Shown in pieces: positions 35,076 through 46,205 of a DNA stretch of 64,000 nt (position 1 is the stretch's first letter; every line of letters starts with the position of its first letter). The position numbers and the translations under genes are program-made. The DNA is from Lepeophtheirus salmonis (Eukaryota > Arthropoda > Copepoda > Siphonostomatoida > Caligidae). A model generated the notes under the pieces. The model had not been told where the DNA came from, did not search any database, and saw nothing but the letters and a program-made list of their open reading frames with translations. The stretch lies in contig NC_052135.2 of NCBI RefSeq assembly GCF_016086655.4, forward strand, positions 22,286,363 to 22,350,362, read 5' to 3'.

Positions 35076-36383
35076 CATGTCATATTTATACAAATCTATA
35101 AATATGGATTTCGATAGGAATATGAATTTTGCAATAACGCACCAAGAGAAGGTTGGATAAGACTTTTGATACTATTGAATGATTAATAGGGAACTGTTAA
35201 AAATCTCAAGCTGTGTGAAAGCAGGTTAAACTGTCAACTCAGCTGTCGCTGAAAGTATTACATATCACAGGGGGAAAAAAAAACAAATTAGAAGGTAGAA
35301 AAAAAATTAAAATGGATTAAAAACCTTCTAACTCTTTTAATTAAATAATATAAATAAACCTTATTGATTCCGCACACCCAGTAAGTGTTTTTGTGTAGTA
35401 TGTCAAATGCATGTAATAACAGCGCCTTTAGTTATTCTAAGTAGAAGTTGTCTATAGAATTAAGCCTCTTGCTAACTCCAATATTAGTTATGCACTTCTA
35501 AGATTTTGAGGGAGAATAAATTAATTAAGGGTTGTTATATGTACATACCGACATTCAAAATATCATTATTGGTGGGGAATAGTAATATGAATAAATTTAT
35601 TATTATATACATACATATTAATAGTATAAAATGCATTTTTAACAAAAATGTACGACAAAGGTAAATGTAAGCTTTTTAATTATTCTTTCAGAGTAATGGT
35701 TCTTACTACGGAGGGGGGATTCTCCTAAGGGAAAATTTAGATCTTGTTTAAAAATGTCCATTTGACATTACATTATTTTAAGTATAAAATTATAAAAGAA
35801 TTATTTAAAAGGGGCATTATATTTCTGAGACTAAAAATATATATCAAGGATGGAGTATGTATCTATTGAAATTGGTTAATGGGTTATTATCATCAAACTG
35901 CAACTTTTCTCTATGTATCAAATGCTAATTAGATATATTAATCAAATAAAGAAAAGTTGAAAATATTTTTTTCTAAATATTGGATCTGTGGATAAAGAAT
36001 TTAATATTTCGAATAAAAGGTTGTGTGAAAGGAAAAAAGTTAATATGCTATTGTGATTTCGTACTGATTTGTCCTCATCTGTTATATATACTATCTTTGA
36101 CTTGTGATGATGTCATGTATTTGTACTACGATTAATTTTCTTTCATTAAATTAGGTGTAAGTATGCATAAAAGAATGGAAATAGACACATATCTGACTCT
36201 GGTTAAGCAAAGATATATAAAAATGAATGAAATCTTACAAGAGTAAGGTCAACTTATATTTGATACAAATTTATAAAGTTGTATAAAATATGGGCAAAGG
36301 AATCATATTTAACAACTTTGTGTAACTATTGCTCATTTTAAAAAAGAAAAGGGAAGTACACTAAAATAATACATGGGATATAA
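35076..36383. other. AT-rich stretch, nothing recognised
   Basis: No supported gene, repeat or RNA. Confidence 0.45.
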
Positions 36384-36620
36384 GATGAGGTTTATTAAAG
36401 AACGTGCGTGTATAGCTAAAGCTCAGCTAGGGAGCCATGAAGACTTATGCACTCCCTAGCTCACACGTCATAATAAAAATAAAATAAAAGGAGCATAAAT
36501 TTAAAAAAGAATAATGAGTGTGACTATAGATGAGGTTTAGAAACGAGTGTATGTAGCTAAAGCTCAGCTACAGAGCGCTCAAGAGATAAAAGTCCTCGTT
36601 TCCTGGCTCTTCAGTCATCT
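36384..36620 (+). repeat. SINE-like repeat, two tandem copies
   Basis: Two units (about 36384-36475 and 36528-36620) share GATGAGGTTTA, then GTAGCTAAAGCTCAGCTA in the second and TATAGCTAAAGCTCAGCTAG in the first, and GAGC. The part GCTCAGCTACAGAGCGCTC resembles a tRNA D-arm and anticodon start (box A). No convincing box B was found. In the first unit AGCTAGGGAG and CTCCCTAGCT form a perfect 10-bp stem. A third, weaker unit lies at 53625-53715. Confidence 0.45.
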
Positions 36621-36674
36621 TAAAAAATCAAGTGAAGGAAGTACATATATTTTGACTTGTAAATACTAAGCATT

Positions 36675-36835
36675 CTTTAGGGTGCGAGGTTTTGTTGTTT
36701 TTGGCAATGCTTTTTATTTTCTAAAGCTGGTATTTTCATTTTTGATGAGATACAATATAAGTATTATATATAAGTACGTATAAGTGTTCTCATGGAAAAG
36801 GGAGAATAATACTCAGGATTTTTTCCTGAGTTATC
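36675..36835 (+). repeat. Family A repeat, 5' fragment
   Basis: TTAGGGTGCGAGGTTTTGTT, CTTTTTATTTTCTAAAGCTG and ATTTTTGATGAGATACAATA match the opening of the copy at 560. The rest of the unit is absent. Confidence 0.5.
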
Positions 36836-37889
36836 TTTCATATAATTAACTCCATGTATGTCTGTTCGTCTACATCTAATCCGTTAAATTGCACACCCAA
36901 AGACCTTTTAAATAACAATATATGGCAGTTGACAATAGCAAGCCATTCAGGAAAAGGAAAGAAAAGATAAGCCTAATTCTGCTGAGTGTCCACTCTTTCC
37001 CTTGATTCCTTTAGTTAAAAAGAATGGTCTAACGTAAAGGGATTTTTGTAATTTTCCCTCTGGATTTTTATTTTTTTGTGGAGGAAAGGATGCGGGATAT
37101 AATTAAAATGACGACGTGATTGGTATTTGAAGTTGAGTCTTCAACGGAGTATTGAAATTATAAATAAAGGGGGACACAACTTATTATTTTGTGTCGATTA
37201 AATGATAAATGCTTTAATGATCATATAAATCATTGATGAGTTGTTCTTTTAATGATATATTCAATGTACAAACATAATTTTAGATATACATATAAAAGAG
37301 AGAAATGAATGATGGGAAAAGTAATACAAAGAGAAACTATTAACCCAGTTTTGAGATATATCTAACCAATAATATCTAAGCAAGAGAGATTAAGAAGTCT
37401 CACGACATACCTTACATTCAAACTTCATCAGGGTGAAGAAGTGCTAAATTACAGAATTTAGTATTTTTCTTTGAAAAGATTTAATGTCATAAACTTAAGT
37501 CAGAATAGTGATATAATGTGCGTGGAAGACTGCCCAAAAGAAAATTGCCCGTATATAACTTTATAATTAAAAGATTTATTATATAACTTAAAACTATTTT
37601 TAGTCTTTAAAAATAATTTTATCTTGGAATTTATAAAATATAGATATTTGGTTAAACAAAATTATAATGATTAAAATCTTATTTTATGCACCCTTTACTC
37701 CCAGGATTAGATAAATTATTTCCAACAGAAATCTCTTTTTACACAAAGAAAAACAAAAAATAATGTAAAATTGAGTGAATTAAAGAAAAAAAAAATATTT
37801 ATATGACTAAAGAAATGCCAATAATGTTATTTGAATGTAACGTAGAGCCCATAAGAAAAGAAGAGTTAAATGGCGTAAAAACACAGAAA
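36836..37889. other. AT-rich stretch, nothing recognised
   Basis: No supported feature. Confidence 0.45.
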
Positions 37890-37892
37890 AAA

Positions 37893-38095
37893 TGAGGGGT
37901 TCCTTGGATGAATTGGTGGTGGTTTTTAAGGATTCAGGAGTACCCCCAAGTATACCACGCAACCCGAGGAAATAAACTAATTTTTTTAAATAAGAGGAGT
38001 TCCTTGGATATATTGGATGAATTAGCAGTGGTTTGTAGCAATTCCACACTACACCTGGACCAATCCAGGGGTGGAAGGTATTCAACCATAATTTA
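37893..38095. repeat. Short tandem duplication with open frames
   Basis: GAGGGGTTCCTTGGATGAAT at about 37894 recurs as GAGGAGTTCCTTGGATATAT at about 37996, each followed by a GTGGT..TTT segment. Frames of 62 codons (plus, 37908-38096) and 92 codons (minus, 37807-38085) overlap here. Neither product is recognised, and the duplicated unit lacking stops is a sufficient explanation. Confidence 0.45.
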
Positions 38096-39779
38096 AGAGG
38101 CCCTATGCTAATTATCTCCCCTCCTTACCAATCCTCTCGATCTATTTCTTAGAAGATTGGATTGCATATAAACAAATTGTATTGAAATAATATTACTCCC
38201 ATTTGAAGGTCCTCCCTTCAGGGATGGAACAAACAAATATGTTTAGATATTTGTCATTAAGCGAATTTATAATGGGATTAGGGATTTCATTTCTTTACAG
38301 AAAGTTCTAGTTCCTCACTTGGTGGATCTCATCTCCTTTAATGGAGATAATATTCGTTCTGCACATGTCCTGTACCATCCAAATATGTAAGAAAACTAAT
38401 TAATTTATTTCAGTCCTTTAGTGTCATTGGTGTAGATTACGAACAAACAACTCCTATCTCTGACATCTAATCCTTTAATAAGGCTGAACTATTGTTGTTA
38501 TTTTATACACTTCAATACTCCCTCCCGGCTTCCTTATTACCTATGAGTCTCTACTATCATTAAAAAAAATTGAAGACGATCCTAAACTATGAAATGGTTC
38601 ATATTTTTCTAGAAGCATAATTAAAGCATATTCAACTCTCCTACTATATGCATGAATAGTTCATGATAACTCTTATGTGATGAAGGGATAATTCATTATA
38701 AGTGATTTCATAATTGACATAAATTTGAAAATATGAATTTCATAAGTTAATGAGTCGGGATTCATTTTCTGAATTACAATATTACTTGTCAACATATTTG
38801 AATATCATTTGTGAGGATTAATAAATTCATAATCAATACATAAATAACATGTTACATTAAATACTCATCATTTGACAAAAGTGTCTAGAAGAACGATTGT
38901 ATAAGTATTCATTGCCACTAAATGATAGGTTAAGTTCCATGAACATTGTAAAGCATAATATTTATATGTGTAGTAGTACACTGCTTTACTTTGAGTTATT
39001 AGGTACAAAATAACTCCCAAAAAATATTCAAGTGTTACTTTCCGTTTTTTATAAGCACATTCACACGTAGTTAATCAATATTTAGTCAATAGCTATAATC
39101 TATTTTTCATAATGATCATGTGTAGTGTACAAATAGATCAGCTGCTTATAAATTATCTCTAGGGTTCTTGTCCTTAAAATTGTTAGCTCTCCGAAATAGA
39201 TAGAAGATGTGGATCACTGTCATCAAATCTGTAAATTTGACTCCCACCAATTTGATTATTGATCTCATATAACTATCACTATTTATTTAAATATATTCTA
39301 TTAAAAATCAATGGTAATACCCAGGCTTGTGAATGTAACGCAAAATTGAACAGCATTACATAATTTTTTTGCAATAAATAATAATGCAAATGTATTTATA
39401 TTTATTCAAGAAATTAATTAATTAATGGAATTAAACATTGATAAAGGAATTTACATTAATATTTAATTAAATGTTAATCAAATTGAAGATAAAATTGAAG
39501 CAGAATTCTCATTCTAAATTGAAATGGATGAATAAATAGAGATGTAATATTCATATTCTTTTATAAATATCAATAAATACCATTATTATTTATTACAAAC
39601 ATAGTTACATATTCAAATGTCCTTGTATCATAATAGAAAAATTCATTGAAAGAGCCTATAAGTCACTTGTTATGGTTCTCATAATGTGACTTAGACCTAA
39701 ACAAACAACTTCGATAATTGAAGTCCTCTAGTAGCCTGGTTCGTTATCTTTGGACAAGAAAGAAGGTTTATGAATAGAC
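38096..39779. other. AT-rich stretch, nothing recognised
   Basis: No supported gene, repeat end or RNA. Confidence 0.45.
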
Positions 39780-40030
39780 GAAAACCATCGATCTATTGCA
39801 ATTTCAGATTGCTACAACTATACTGAGCTTTACAGTTTTCTCGCACTCTCCGACTACTCGACCTTTGACTACCTTCCACGAATCCTCACAGTGGTTTGTC
39901 GTACCCCAGACAACCACCTCTTCTTTTGACACATCTTGGATCATAACGAAGTTAAAATCGCTGCTCTTGCCTAGTAGTATACAAATTCTTGTCCGTCAAT
40001 CCAAGAGTCTTGTCGAATATGAATAATCCA
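39780..40030. other. GC-richer patch with possible antisense coding relic
   Basis: A 76-codon plus-strand frame (39796-40026) is rich in Ser and Thr and follows an acceptor-like TTGCAATTTCAG. The minus strand, read from about 39975, gives FNFVMIQDVSKEEVVVWG, then KVVKGRVVGECEKTVKLS, which looks more protein-like, with other antisense frames continuing upstream. I cannot assign a family. A decayed repeat-encoded protein on the minus strand is my preferred guess. Confidence 0.3.
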
Positions 40031-40552
40031 TCATGTCTAAATACTTTAATTATTGTAATTGATAACGGAGAATTATGTGATTATCACTTTTTCCATTGGA
40101 ATTGTTGTTGTGTTTGTTTATTTTTCTTTCATCATACTATATAGTATATCTGTTTAAAAGAATCTTGCCATTTTTTCCTAAAATCCTAAAAAGTAAATAA
40201 CTATTATTTATGTCCCTTTTACACATTAACAATTTAATTTATCTTGTACTCAATGAAACACCTTCTCACGCTTTTTGTTTTTATTTTTGGTTGTAATTTT
40301 TCGTATGGATTTAAAGTACTTCACATTGAGTGGATATTTGAGTTAGATATTATGTTTAACGATACTGGCTACAATCAAGGTCAATAGAATTTCTATTAAT
40401 CTTGACTGCAATGTATTTTTTTCAATGTCGCCTCTATGTCAGGGTTTAGTTCCAAAAAACTATTTATTCTTGTGAAAATTACAGGAATCGTAGATTCAAA
40501 GGTTTAATCATTTATCATATCATATTTATAAAATGACATGTACAATGGAGGA
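40031..40552. other. AT-rich stretch, nothing recognised
   Basis: No supported feature. Confidence 0.4.
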
Positions 40553-40595
40553 AAATTAAAAAGATATAGGCTAGGCTAGGCTAGGCTTTAATGAC
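40553..40595 (+). repeat. TAGGC pentanucleotide run
   Basis: The pentamer TAGGC is repeated in tandem (ATAGGCTAGGCTAGGCTAGG). It follows ATGGAGGAAAATTAAAAAGA, which resembles the left end of the Tc1 relic at 34491, so the run may have grown from a Tc1 fragment. Confidence 0.5.
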
Positions 40596-40614
40596 ATGCA
40601 ATATTAAAAAGATA

Positions 40615-40930
40615 TATTATGGTCAATTATAGGCTTTGAATTCAATTTTTTTGATGAATTTAAACATCCGAGAGTGTTAACTGTAGGTTGGAAACTTTGT
40701 ATCATCTACCTGACTTAATTTGAGATAATATTGTCTGAGAAATATAATTCATAAATTTCCTAATTCTATAAATGTTGCAGTGAATTTTGGCTACTTTAAG
40801 AAGAATAAACGGTGCCTCCAAAGGATTAATCAGAATAATTTGTTGATTGAAATAAACTATATTTTGTTGGAAAATGTGTTCCATGTTCTGAGAAAAAAAA
40901 ATTGCCTTCCTTTTTGTTGTGTATGACAAT
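40615..40930 (+). repeat. Family D/E repeat, copy 3
   Basis: AATTATAGGCTTTGAATTCA, ACGGTGCCTCCAAAGGATTA and AATTTGTTGATTGAAATAAA match copies 1 and 2. The middle differs. Confidence 0.45.
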
Positions 40931-40933
40931 ACC

Positions 40934-41184
40934 TGTATAAATTGATATAATTAATATCGTATACTCGTCACCGAAGTGATGAGGGCCCAGGAACACGGGA
41001 CGCACCGTGATAACTTAAGAGCGGAAAGAACAAGAAGAAAGAGACGGGAGGAAAGGAAGTAATACTCGGATAAAGGGTTAAAACAGAACTGTATTCTAAT
41101 AATAAAATATTGTACATTAGAAGAGAATACTTAAAATATGTATGAGATCAACATCAGCTTTACATGTATATGCAACATTACATT
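40934..41184 (-). repeat. Probable 3' LTR of the gypsy relic
   Basis: On the minus strand a G-run (41186-41195) of polypurine-tract type follows the integrase relic. It is immediately followed by TGTAATGTTGCATATACATG. The segment then has AATAAA-like signals, a GC-rich part (CCTCCCGTCTC, CGGTGCGTCCCGTG) and ends near TATACA. The layout (integrase, purine tract, TG.. start) is that of a 3' LTR. No second copy was found to confirm it. Confidence 0.45.
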
Positions 41185-41388
41185 ACCCCCCCCAATCAAC
41201 GAGATCGTCGAGGTCAGAGTTGATTTATATGGCATTTCAACTCTTGGGTGCCATGTCCAATTTAAAAAAATGTTGATCCAATGTTGGAGATGATAATTCC
41301 TGGGAGACATCTGGGATTTCTATAACCCAATTTAAGCTACCATACCTCCATTCCATTTTTCAATTTATTTTTTCGTTCTCTCGTCTGA

Positions 41389-42650
41389 TTAGGCAGCATT
41401 CTGTCCAGTCTCGTCGTAAGAGGTAGCGAGAACAACAATTCCAAGGGGGACTTCCCACAAGCCAATGGAGCTGCTCGATATGAGAACAAGATCTCGTCGA
41501 GAGAAAAGGCCGGGGTTCTTCTTTAACATTTCCTTAACTGAGCAAACAACCCGTTCAAACAAGCTATTTGATTGCGGGTGATTCGGTGGGGAAAGTTCTA
41601 AGTTTAGACTTGTATCCGCTGTTTGAAAATTGTGTACCATTGTCAGAATAAACACATTTGTTTCGGCGAAGCGAGTGTATTTGTATTGGGCATGTTCGCT
41701 GCTTCGATCCACTTTGAATCAGCATCTACCATAACCAAGCGTCCTTCTCATTTATCTTGGTGTAGTCCATTTGCTTGCCGGAGAGAAGGGGACAAATTGA
41801 GACGGTGGAGCTGGTGCGTATTCTTGACACATCTTACCTGCATGGACAAACTCATCAATGGCTTCATCGATACCCAGCCACCATAGTCTATTCCTTGCTA
41901 TGGTTTTCATCCTTAAAACACCAGAGTGATTAACATGGAGTTCTTGTAGGAAACTACTTCTTGCTATTAGTGGGACTACAAGGGACCCCCCAAACAGTAA
42001 GTTATCCCGAACGGATAATGCATGTGTTTAATCAAGAATGCTTCATCTATTTCATCATTCAAAGTTCCAGACTTCGCTGCAGATAGCATCAAAGATAACA
42101 TTTTTTCGCTATTCTTCTGTTTAATAAGTTCATGTACGTCTATGCCTGTCGACACAAGCAAATTGCACATCGTTACATCCGTTGCATCATCACCAATAGA
42201 TGGTTTGTCCATGGGACCACGGGAAAGATAATCAGCGTGATTAATAGCTGACCCTTTTACATATGATATATTATAAATGAACATTGATAACTTAATGACA
42301 AAACTATGAGAGCCGTGCGGAAATAACAGGAGGAAGTTCTTTTCCCGAATTAAAGATGCAATGTCGATGACGGTGGTTGGTCTTGATTATAAACTTTCTC
42401 CCAATTAAATATCTCTCAAAATTTTAGGAATCCAAAAATGATTGACGTTGTTTCTTTGTCACTATGTGAATAATTTGCTTCTGACGTAGACAATTTACGT
42501 GATGCAAGGGCAACAAGGTGTTCCATATCTTCGTCCAGTATCCCCGCTCCTAGACTAATTGGAGATGCATTTGTAGCTAGAAAGAGAGGTAAAGAAGGAT
42601 CATAATGCATAAGACACGGTGCATTCGACAAGGAACGATTGATATTGTTA
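41389..42650 (-). pseudogene. Ty3/gypsy polyprotein relic (RNase H to integrase)
   Basis: Going down the minus strand: RNase H start (LMHYDPSLPLFLATNASPIS, ALASRKLSTSEANYSHSDKE, FGFLKF), then after breaks YLIGRKFIIKTNHRH, GKELPPVISARLS and the RNase H end YNISYVKGSAINHADYLSR. The zinc (H2C2) domain is suggested by LWWLGIDEAIDEFVHAGKMC near 41850. The integrase core has DADSKWIEAA (first Asp), SDNGTQF in another frame (second Asp) and PPNHPQSNSLFERVVCSVKE (catalytic Glu). These motifs place it among Ty3/gypsy retrotransposons. Several stops and frameshifts interrupt it. Reverse transcriptase, protease and gag, expected above 42650, are absent. Confidence 0.85.
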
Positions 42651-43304
42651 AAACTTGATTGTTAATTATTTTTAGATAAATCATGCAAGGGGGAGCCTCT
42701 TCGGATGAGTTATTAATAATGTGACTATAAAACGGAGCGAGAATTATGGCTGAACGCTTAACGGAAAAGAAAAATTGATCAGAATGCCAAAATAGCGGAA
42801 CGCTTACAACCCTGGTAATACCCTGTATTACTCGGAGTTATTGGACGCCAACAAAGAAACAAACTTCAATTTAATAATTTAGATTTACTTTATTAATACA
42901 CAAGATATCTCCTCAAGCATTAAGGAATAATAATCACTGCTTGAGAAAATAAAAATATTAAAGATTCCAACAACATGAAAAACTTGCAGGATAAAAAATA
43001 CTTAGGATTTACATCCCTAAATATATGTACAGTTCTTTTCTTTTAATTTTTAATATAATGCACTGAGCTATACTTTCACAGGCTCGTTGTTAAAAATGAG
43101 TCCTCATCTGAAAATTAAACAAACGAATAAACTACAAACTATGCTTTATTAGTATATTTAACAATTTGAAGTAATGAATCATAAAAGAAGAACAAATATT
43201 AGTCAAGGCAAAGGTTAGTCCATGGGGAACAAATTTATTTTCCTTTTATTTATGTTATTTATGATGCTGAAGTCCTTTATTTCAAACTGTGAAACTATTA
43301 TTGA
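42651..43304. other. AT-rich stretch upstream of the gypsy relic
   Basis: The missing 5' half of the gypsy element should lie here, but I see no reverse-transcriptase motif. A segment near 42835-42905 (ATTGGACGCCAACAAAGAAA, then a TTTATTAATAC end) has an LTR-edge flavour but no partner. Confidence 0.35.
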
Positions 43305-43380
43305 AAGCTTCACAAGATTTAATCCAATCAACGTTCAGAACCCTGATTAAGAAAGAAAACCCCTGCTTGAACAATATACA
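43305..43380 (+). repeat. Dispersed repeat family I, copy 4
   Basis: AATCCAATCAACGTTCAGAA followed by CCCTGATTAAGAAAG matches copies at 12740 and 20265. Confidence 0.35.
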
Positions 43381-43654
43381 GGTTATATTTTTATGTTAGT
43401 GAGCACGAAGTTACCTTTATTCTATGACACTATCTTTTCCCCAAAAAGAAAAAAAAAATGTCTTAAATCTTTTTGTAGTTGGTCAAATAAATAAATCATA
43501 CCTACTGTTACGTATCTCTTAAGTACTTCTAAACTTACATTGTCATATTATTTCTCCACAATTTTAAAAATGAATGACCTATATATATTTATATTTCATA
43601 ATATAAAAATCCATAATAGTATTTTATTCGATACTGTATTATTAATTATAACCA

Positions 43655-43815
43655 AGTGACAAAACGAAGAACATATGATCAATGTTGTTCCAAATATAGC
43701 TGGCTACGCGATCACTTTTTTTTCGCTAGGGTCCTTGTGGTTGCCATGCATATTACTTTATAACCAACCACACAAATTCCAATGAATTCACCCTTTTAAT
43801 TGAACTAAGAAGGTA
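43655..43815 (+). repeat. Dispersed repeat family G, copy 1
   Basis: AACCAAGTGACAAAACGAAG, a GATCAA block, TCGCTAGGGTCC and TTCAATTG/TTTAATTGAA blocks recur in order at 46030-46205. It is a non-coding pair, 2.4 kb apart, in the same orientation. Confidence 0.5.
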
Positions 43816-43946
43816 CGTTTTCACATAGTCAACATTTTTCTAATAATTAATATATATTCCTGAGCTAAAAATTGAAACATTTGAGCGACATTCAGAGGTG
43901 GTTGCTCTTAAACTTGTAAATAAAATTGGAAACTTCTCCACATCGA

Positions 43947-44770
43947 CGAAGGTTGTGTGAAAAGTTCGTGCAAATTCCAAGGGATGTCACTACTGGCGCG
44001 TATTGAGGTTATATTTAGTTAGTAGCATATCTTGGAAGAACACACACCAACTTTAAGCCAGATCTGTATATTTTTTCTGTTTGGAATTTGTTAATTGAGG
44101 AATTGGGGTGATTTTCAAAAATGGACGGGAAAAAATTTCGTGTGCAAAAGGCAAAAAAACTCAGCCGAATAAACAGAAGCTTTTTAAACAATATGGGGGG
44201 GGGGGGGAAGAACTTCCTCCTGCACCTTAAATTAGAACAGTTTATGAGTGGTTTCAAAAATTTTAGAGTGGTCATATGGACGCAAGTGACGTTGAAAAAA
44301 TCAATGATATGGTGATGGATGACAGCAAAGTGAAGGGCTAGAGATTGCTAGTGCTGTGGGCATCTTAAGTTGGAACCGTATTTCCATTTATTCTGCGACA
44401 ACTACAGCTGAGATGTGAGCTGGTGCATTGTCGTGACGGAAAATGACTTTTTTGTGGGCCAATCATGGGAGTTTTTCTTGCGAGCTCGGTTTTCAAATGG
44501 TCCAATAATGAATAATACTATACACCTATAACCGTTTTACTCTTTTCCAGATAGTCGATGAGGATTATTCCTTGGTAATTCAAAAGACAATCGCCATAAT
44601 ATTTCCGGCCAATTCCTGGATTCAAACGAATGCCAAACAGAAAGATATGGACAGATCTGCCTGACAGTTGTGTTTGTTCTTCAAGAGATGATACTAACTA
44701 AACATAACCTCGATACGCGCCAGTAGTGCCATCTCTTGGACTTTGCACGGACTTTGCAAAAGACCTTCGT
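43947..44770. mobile_element. Head-to-head mariner foldback element
   Basis: The left arm (about 43947-44105) and the reverse complement of the right arm (about 44610-44770) match for about 150 bases, through CGAAGGT, GTGCAAA.TCCAAG, CACTACTGGCGCGTAT, GAGGTTAT and AGATCTGT. These exceed an ordinary mariner TIR and look like the same mariner end present twice. The plus strand then reads a transposase N-terminus (MDGKKFRVQKAKKLSRINRS at 44121, later SDVEKINDMVMDDSKVK). The minus strand, from about 44640 to 44345, reads a catalytic segment (GIILIDYLEKSKT, KKVIFRHDNAPAHISA with the second Asp). So one half is inverted relative to the other. A G-run (about 44196) causes a frameshift. Confidence 0.75.
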
Positions 44771-45553
44771 AAACACATTTATATTTTAAGACACAAATGA
44801 AAAGTAGAATCAATTAACCAAGAAGTATGCATCAAATAAGGATTCGTTATGTAGATAAAATAGGTTGTAATTTAAGAAATATTAAAGATGAATGCTAAAC
44901 TGGATTGAATATTGAAACTACAAAAACTGAAAATGTTTACATAACTTTATGTTATTAAAAAAATTGGAGATATTGATTAATTTATCTCTGAATTTTTTAA
45001 TAGAGGCAAAACATTAAAAAGCAAGGGCCGCCATTAAATATCAATTAAGGTAAAAACTGTTTTGCATAGTGCAGTTGGATTATAAAGGGAACAAAATGGA
45101 AGGGCGAGAGAAGTAGAATTAAAACATTGATTTTTAAGGGCCCCTCTAATGTCCACAAATGATACTGAGTGTGCCCTAGAAGAAAAAACTACTAAAAATT
45201 CCAACAAAGACCTTCCTTCTTTTTTCCCCTCTCTCTTTTCTGTTCCCCCTTCTTAACACCTCATTCATCATACCACAACATACGTCATCATACTTTTCCC
45301 CCTTCACTCTTTCATTATTTTATTATTATTGATCCAGACCGGATGGTTTTCTTTATAAATGCTTTAGCTTACTGTGAATGTAATACCTACGCTTCGTGTG
45401 ATCAAATCATCCTCCTTCGTGTTATTATTCTAATTCTGTCATGATAGATGGCCCCATCTTATCACGTCATAAAACGTGCATCAACCATTAACAACAACAA
45501 ATCTTCATTAGCAGCCAAGTTTCTAGTTCCATGACAACTAATTTCCTAGAATG
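44771..45553. other. AT-rich stretch, nothing recognised
   Basis: No supported feature. Confidence 0.4.
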
Positions 45554-45853
45554 ACGAGGGTAGGGAGTTGCTTTGCAAAAAAAGGGTTTTTATCATTTTC
45601 AATCTTGAACAGTTTAATCAAATGCAAAAAATAAACACTGTTTTTTCCAATAATCTATTTATCTATTGCATTTGATTAAACTGTTCAAAATTGAAAATGA
45701 TTAAAATTAACCTTTTTACTACACTGTTAGTTTTATTGAGCATCGCAAGGAGAAGTGTATAGACTTACAAGAAGACTATGTTGAAAAATATATATTCAGA
45801 AAAAATGTATGGTACCTTTTTTAAGGGAGTAAACTTTTCGTATGACCCTCGTA
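45554..45853. mobile_element. Small MITE with nested inverted repeats
   Basis: Outer ends ACGAGGGTAGGG (left) and ACGAGGGTCATACGAAAAG (right, read inward) are inverted; an ACGAGGGT start next to TA is known from mariner-type elements. Inside, about 46 bases at 45582-45627 (GTTTTTATCATTTTCAATCT, then TGAACAGTTTAATCAAATGC) pair with 45667-45714 almost without mismatch, leaving a loop of about 40 bases. It could have been transcribed as a long hairpin. Confidence 0.65.
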
Positions 45854-46029
45854 GTTGGTAGTTTTTTGCTCAGAGTTTTAATACTAACTAGTAGATATCA
45901 ATCAATAGGCATACAAAGCTATCTATATATATAATTATTTATTGTCTCTTTGAAGGTCAGACACATTTATTAAATAAGCACTTGTAATTAGTCTACATGT
46001 AAAACAGTGTTATTATGTATCCAAGTAAA

Positions 46030-46205
46030 GCTTCATATAAACCAAGTGACGAAATGAAAACCACACGATCAACATTTATACAAAGTAGTAGTCGTAGCGA
46101 AACTTTTTGAGTCCGCTAGAGGGGTTGAGTATACTTGAATATTACTCTCTAACTAACTACGCAGTCTCCCCCATTTCAATTGAATTCATAGGGTCAGGTA
46201 TGCAA
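46030..46205 (+). repeat. Dispersed repeat family G, copy 2
   Basis: AACCAAGTGACGAAATGAAA, ACGATCAACATTTATAC, CCGCTAGAGGGG and TTTCAATTGAATTCATAGGG align in order with copy 1 at 43655. Confidence 0.5.

Noticed and set aside
36521..36560. Hammerhead-ribozyme-like words (GATGAG ... GAAAC) in the SINE-like unit
   Set aside because: The CTGATGA core is not matched and no stem II or cleavage triplet can be placed, so the resemblance is to a few short words only.
40565..40586. TAGGC run as an internal telomeric array
   Set aside because: Only about four units, and the arthropod telomere repeat is TTAGG; it more likely derives from a Tc1 GGCTAGG word by slippage.
41623..41886. 87-codon plus-strand frame over the integrase
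   Set aside because: It is the antisense shadow of the gypsy integrase and zinc domain.
42835..42910. 5' LTR of the gypsy relic
   Set aside because: It does not match the LTR-like sequence at 40934-41184, so it cannot be its partner.
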